This document shows positions 61,975 to 64,000 of a stretch of DNA of 64,000 bases, piece after piece. The stretch is from Flavobacterium sharifuzzamanii. GTDB lineage: Bacteria; Bacteroidota; Bacteroidia; Flavobacteriales; Flavobacteriaceae. A program made the position numbers and the translations under genes. The notes beneath the pieces are model-generated. The model ran no database searches. It had not been told where the DNA came from and worked only from the letters and a program-made list of their open reading frames with translations. Each line of letters opens with the position of its first letter. Positions within the stretch are counted from its first letter, which is position 1. Location: the NCBI RefSeq assembly GCF_003254585.1, contig NZ_QJGZ01000039.1, forward strand, positions 124,001-188,000, given 5' to 3'.

Positions 61975-62026
61975 TTGCCAAACTTTATAGAGTTACTTGC
62001 GGAGATTTCTCGTTCCTCGAAATGAC
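61975..62026. repeat. Right half of the palindromic repeat, copy after the S74-like gene
   Basis: GCCAAACTTTATAGAGTTAC, then CTTGCGGAGATTTCTCGTTC and CTCGAAATGAC, followed by AAGATTGTGG. It differs from the copy at 60601-60652 at only a few positions and has the same orientation. Confidence 0.8.
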
Positions 62027-62055
62027 AAGATTGTGGTTATTCCAACTTTTAAAAG

Positions 62056-62091
62056 AAAAAAACCGAAGTCTTATATTGACTTCGGTTTTTT
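62056..62091 (-). terminator. Terminator of the repeat-domain lipoprotein gene
   Basis: AAAAAAACCGAAGTC (62056-62070) and GACTTCGGTTTTTT form the stem, 11 bp past the minus-strand stop. Confidence 0.85.
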
Positions 62092-62101
62092 CAGATTCTA
62101 T

Positions 62102-63277
62102 TTATTCTTTTCCTACCAATTCTATATTAAAATGCCAATCATGGTCAAACCAAACATTTGCATCTTCGAGGCTATTATTTTTGCTAATTCTAGACTCTCC
62201 AGAATAACCACTGGTAAAACAGAATCCATCTCCAGCTTTAGTGTTAGCTGAACTAGCTGCATAAATACCTAATTTTTCTCCGTCAACTAAATACCAATAA
62301 AAACTATATTTCTTATTAGCTTCTAAATAAAGATTTAGCGCTTGCAGATCAAACGGAATAAATCCTCCATTAAAAGACTCAGAAACCTCTGTAGTTGTAG
62401 TGGCTAAAATATTACGATTTGCATCCTTGACAATTAATTTCAAAGTTACTGGTTTATTATATTTTTGTCTACCTTCATAATATACAAACCCTTCCTGAAG
62501 GTGAATTCTAAAAGTAGAAGGAACTAAATTTTTATCAACTATTACAGTTTGCCCAGTTCCAATATTTCTATCGAAAGGTAAAATATCTGGAGCATTTGTT
62601 CTGTTATCTCCACCAAACCATTTCGATGCATTTGATTCAGAACATGATCTAGATATATAATTATTCATATACTCTAATTTTACTTGATAAACCTTTTCTG
62701 CCCCAGATTCTGATTTAACAGTAAAATTTACTGGCTCAGAATAGTCTTTTATCGTTTTAGGATCTGGCGTTATAGTTGCATGTTTTGAAAACTTTAATTC
62801 TACATCCAAATTTTTAAGATCGTTAATTTCAGGAATTCTTTTGGTTACTAATCCTCTTTCATTATTAATATCAGCGCTCAACACTAAATTTGGAGTTTTC
62901 ACATTCAATTCTAAGATAAAATTATCAGTGCTTGGCTCTCTTCTTATATCGGCCAAATAAGTTTTCACATCTCCATTTTCTGCCGTAACTACAAAAGTCA
63001 GAGGACCGCTAATAGACTTAATTGTTGCTGGATCTGGGTTTATATTTGCACCTTTAGGAATTGAAATTGCTAAACTTATATTTTCTAGTTCGAATGTGCT
63101 TTCTACGATACCGTTTATTGAGTTGCCTTCAATTGGAAACTCTTTTGTAATATTTTCTTTTGTTATGCTAAAAGATTGAATTGTATTATCGGCACTTAAA
63201 CTTGCTTCTGATACGCAAGATGCCATTAAAAGGGAGGCAAAAAAGAAAATTGCAAATAGATTAATTTTAGTTTTCAT
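62102..63277 (-). CDS. Lipoprotein with DUF5018-like repeats
   Basis: A 391-residue lipoprotein (lipobox LMASCVSEA, Cys21). Two or three beta-sandwich repeats show the pattern I-x-PDPATIKSISGPLTFVV and ITPDPKTIKDYSEPVNFTV with a following VTAENGDVKTYL or VKSESGAEKVY, typical of DUF5018-type domains. The C terminus (about 215-391) is a different beta domain rich in aromatics, ending WFDHDWHFNIELVGKE, which may bind a ligand. Probably exposed at the outer membrane surface. Confidence 0.82.
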   Translation of the reverse strand: MKTKINLFAIFFFASLLMASCVSEASLSADNTIQSFSITKENITKEFPIEGNSINGIVESTFELENISLAISIPKGANINPDPATIKSISGPLTFVVTAENGDVKTYLADIRREPSTDNFILELNVKTPNLVLSADINNERGLVTKRIPEINDLKNLDVELKFSKHATITPDPKTIKDYSEPVNFTVKSESGAEKVYQVKLEYMNNYISRSCSESNASKWFGGDNRTNAPDILPFDRNIGTGQTVIVDKNLVPSTFRIHLQEGFVYYEGRQKYNKPVTLKLIVKDANRNILATTTTEVSESFNGGFIPFDLQALNLYLEANKKYSFYWYLVDGEKLGIYAASSANTKAGDGFCFTSGYSGESRISKNNSLEDANVWFDHDWHFNIELVGKE

Positions 63278-63651
63278 TAGATTTAAGGTTAGTTTATTTT
63301 TTCTACAAATATTATTATTTATAAAATAATTTAATTACGGGAAACCGTATTCTCTAAAAATCATTTTTAAATCATGATAGATAATTATGAAAACGCAAAG
63401 AATTTGTGATATGAAAAGAAAAACCAAAAGCTTTGAATTGAAATTTTCTGATTTTTTCATATTCAACGTTTGAATCCTGCTTTGCGCAGATCCTTCGACT
63501 TCGCTCAGGAAGACAAAACAGGATGAAAAACTTCGTGCCCTAGCGCCTTCATGGCAAAAACAATAAATAAGAAAACTTTAATAAATCTGCTATACGCCAC
63601 TAATTCAAAAATTAGTAATTTTGAAATTCGAAGTTCAAAAACGAAATAATT
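63278..63651. other. Gene-free stretch before the pepP-like gene
   Basis: A 374-bp stretch without a convincing gene. It has a short CCTTCGACTTCGCTCAGGAAG segment (63490-63510), a motif also seen in reverse near 11898-11915, and the -7 box TAATTTTG at 63616-63623 for the next gene. Confidence 0.6.
63616..63623 (+). promoter_or_regulatory. TAnnTTTG -7 box for the pepP-like gene
   Basis: TAATTTTG lies 28 bp before the ATG at 63652. Confidence 0.55.
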
Positions 63652-64000
63652 ATGAAATATCATCAAATAAACAGCGCTCTTTTTGTAAAAAACCGCAGAA
63701 AGTTCATGGCTGAAATGAAACCTAATTCGGTTGCAGTTTTCAACTCAAATGACATTTATCCAGTTAGTGCCGACAGTACTTTGCCGTTTGCGCAGCATAG
63801 AGATATTTTTTACCTGAGCGGTGTAGATCAGGAAGAAAGTGTTTTGCTTTTGTTTCCAGATGCACCTTACGAGCACCAAAGAGAAATGCTTTTCTTGAGA
63901 GAAACCAACGATCACATTGCAGTTTGGGAAGGTGAAAAATTGACTAAAGAACGTGCTTTTCAAGTTTCTGGAATTAGAACGGTTTATTGGTTACAGGATT
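63652..64000 (+). CDS. pepP: Xaa-Pro aminopeptidase, N-terminal part (cut by window end)
   Basis: The first 116 residues of a gene that runs off the window, in an open frame without stops. They show the AMP_N domain of aminopeptidase P: RRKFMAEMKPNSVAVFNSND, LPFAQHRDIFYLSGVDQEES and FLRETNDHIAVWEGEKLT. The catalytic pita-bread domain lies outside the window, so activity cannot be judged. The full enzyme removes N-terminal residues before proline. Confidence 0.88.
   Translation, partial: MKYHQINSALFVKNRRKFMAEMKPNSVAVFNSNDIYPVSADSTLPFAQHRDIFYLSGVDQEESVLLLFPDAPYEHQREMLFLRETNDHIAVWEGEKLTKERAFQVSGIRTVYWLQD

Larger units (their letters stand above)
61765..62101. other. Intergenic region with promoter, half-repeat and terminator
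   Basis: A 337-bp stretch. It contains the -7 box of the S74-like gene, the half-repeat at 61975-62026 and the terminator at 62056-62091 for the gene to its right. No gene was recognised. Confidence 0.7.

Noticed and set aside
60730..62101. A prophage or tail-fibre remnant
   Set aside because: The gene has a signal peptide and sits among secreted proteins without any other phage gene, so it is better read as a bacterial surface protein.

Overview
The window looks like a chromosomal segment of a Flavobacterium-type member of the Bacteroidota. The evidence is AT-rich DNA, at least fifteen start-proximal matches to the Bacteroidota -7 promoter consensus TAnnTTTG, lipoproteins and families restricted to this phylum, a B-type succinate dehydrogenase (sdhCAB), a mevalonate-pathway HMG-CoA synthase, and intergenic repeat families typical of the genus. 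Species assignment is inference. No phage, integrase, transposase, rRNA operon or CRISPR array was seen.

Layout. 0.1-2.3 kb (minus): an AbiC-like membrane protein followed by a LytS-type kinase and a LytTR regulator. 2.4-8.2 kb (plus): RND exporter, asnS, rpoN. 8.3-9.4 kb (minus): tdk plus a small membrane protein. 9.6-16.0 kb (plus): an acidic repeat protein, rsmI, a HopJ-like gene, then recJ-MFS-hydrolase as a tight cluster. 16.1-18.2 kb: a duplicated small-protein pair and a seven-heme cytochrome lipoprotein. 18.3-20.7 kb (minus): lpxH, queD, a small membrane protein, an enoyl-CoA hydratase. 20.8 kb: tRNA-Ala. 21.0-24.1 kb: small membrane proteins, a lipoprotein, a PIN-domain remnant. 24.1-27.0 kb (minus): FAD oxidoreductase-mtgA-lpxR-like operon. 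27.2 kb: S9 peptidase.

29.3-34.9 kb is the most unusual region. A hybrid histidine kinase (kinase, receiver and HPt) converges on a sigma-54 activator of the NtrC family, which lies just beyond a five-gene tandem array of secreted PepSY-like proteins of about 97 residues. A -24-like TTGGCACG box precedes the array, but its -12 half is poor. 35.2-40.9 kb is housekeeping: DUF177-rpmF, fabH-accB-accC, pdxA and ribE. 41.6-43.6 kb holds a C5-cytosine methyltransferase whose stop codon overlaps that of a convergent Vsr-like nuclease with a non-canonical active site, then an XRE regulator with a coiled-coil tail. 43.8-51.2 kb: a CAT-anticodon tRNA, methylmalonyl-CoA epimerase in an operon with two large envelope proteins, an Ig-like lipoprotein, a nitrilase, a DeoR regulator. 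51.5-56.7 kb: sdhCAB and HMG-CoA synthase. 56.9-63.3 kb: accessory genes, including a second XRE/coiled-coil regulator with an apparently leaderless mRNA. The window ends inside an Xaa-Pro aminopeptidase gene.

Between genes lie several dispersed repeat families: a palindromic element with CAATCTTGTCATT ends (whole, nested and half copies), GCCACAGATTAAAA hairpins on both sides of hopJ, short-unit tandem repeats, and terminators sharing one AACCGAAG/CTTCGGTT stem.
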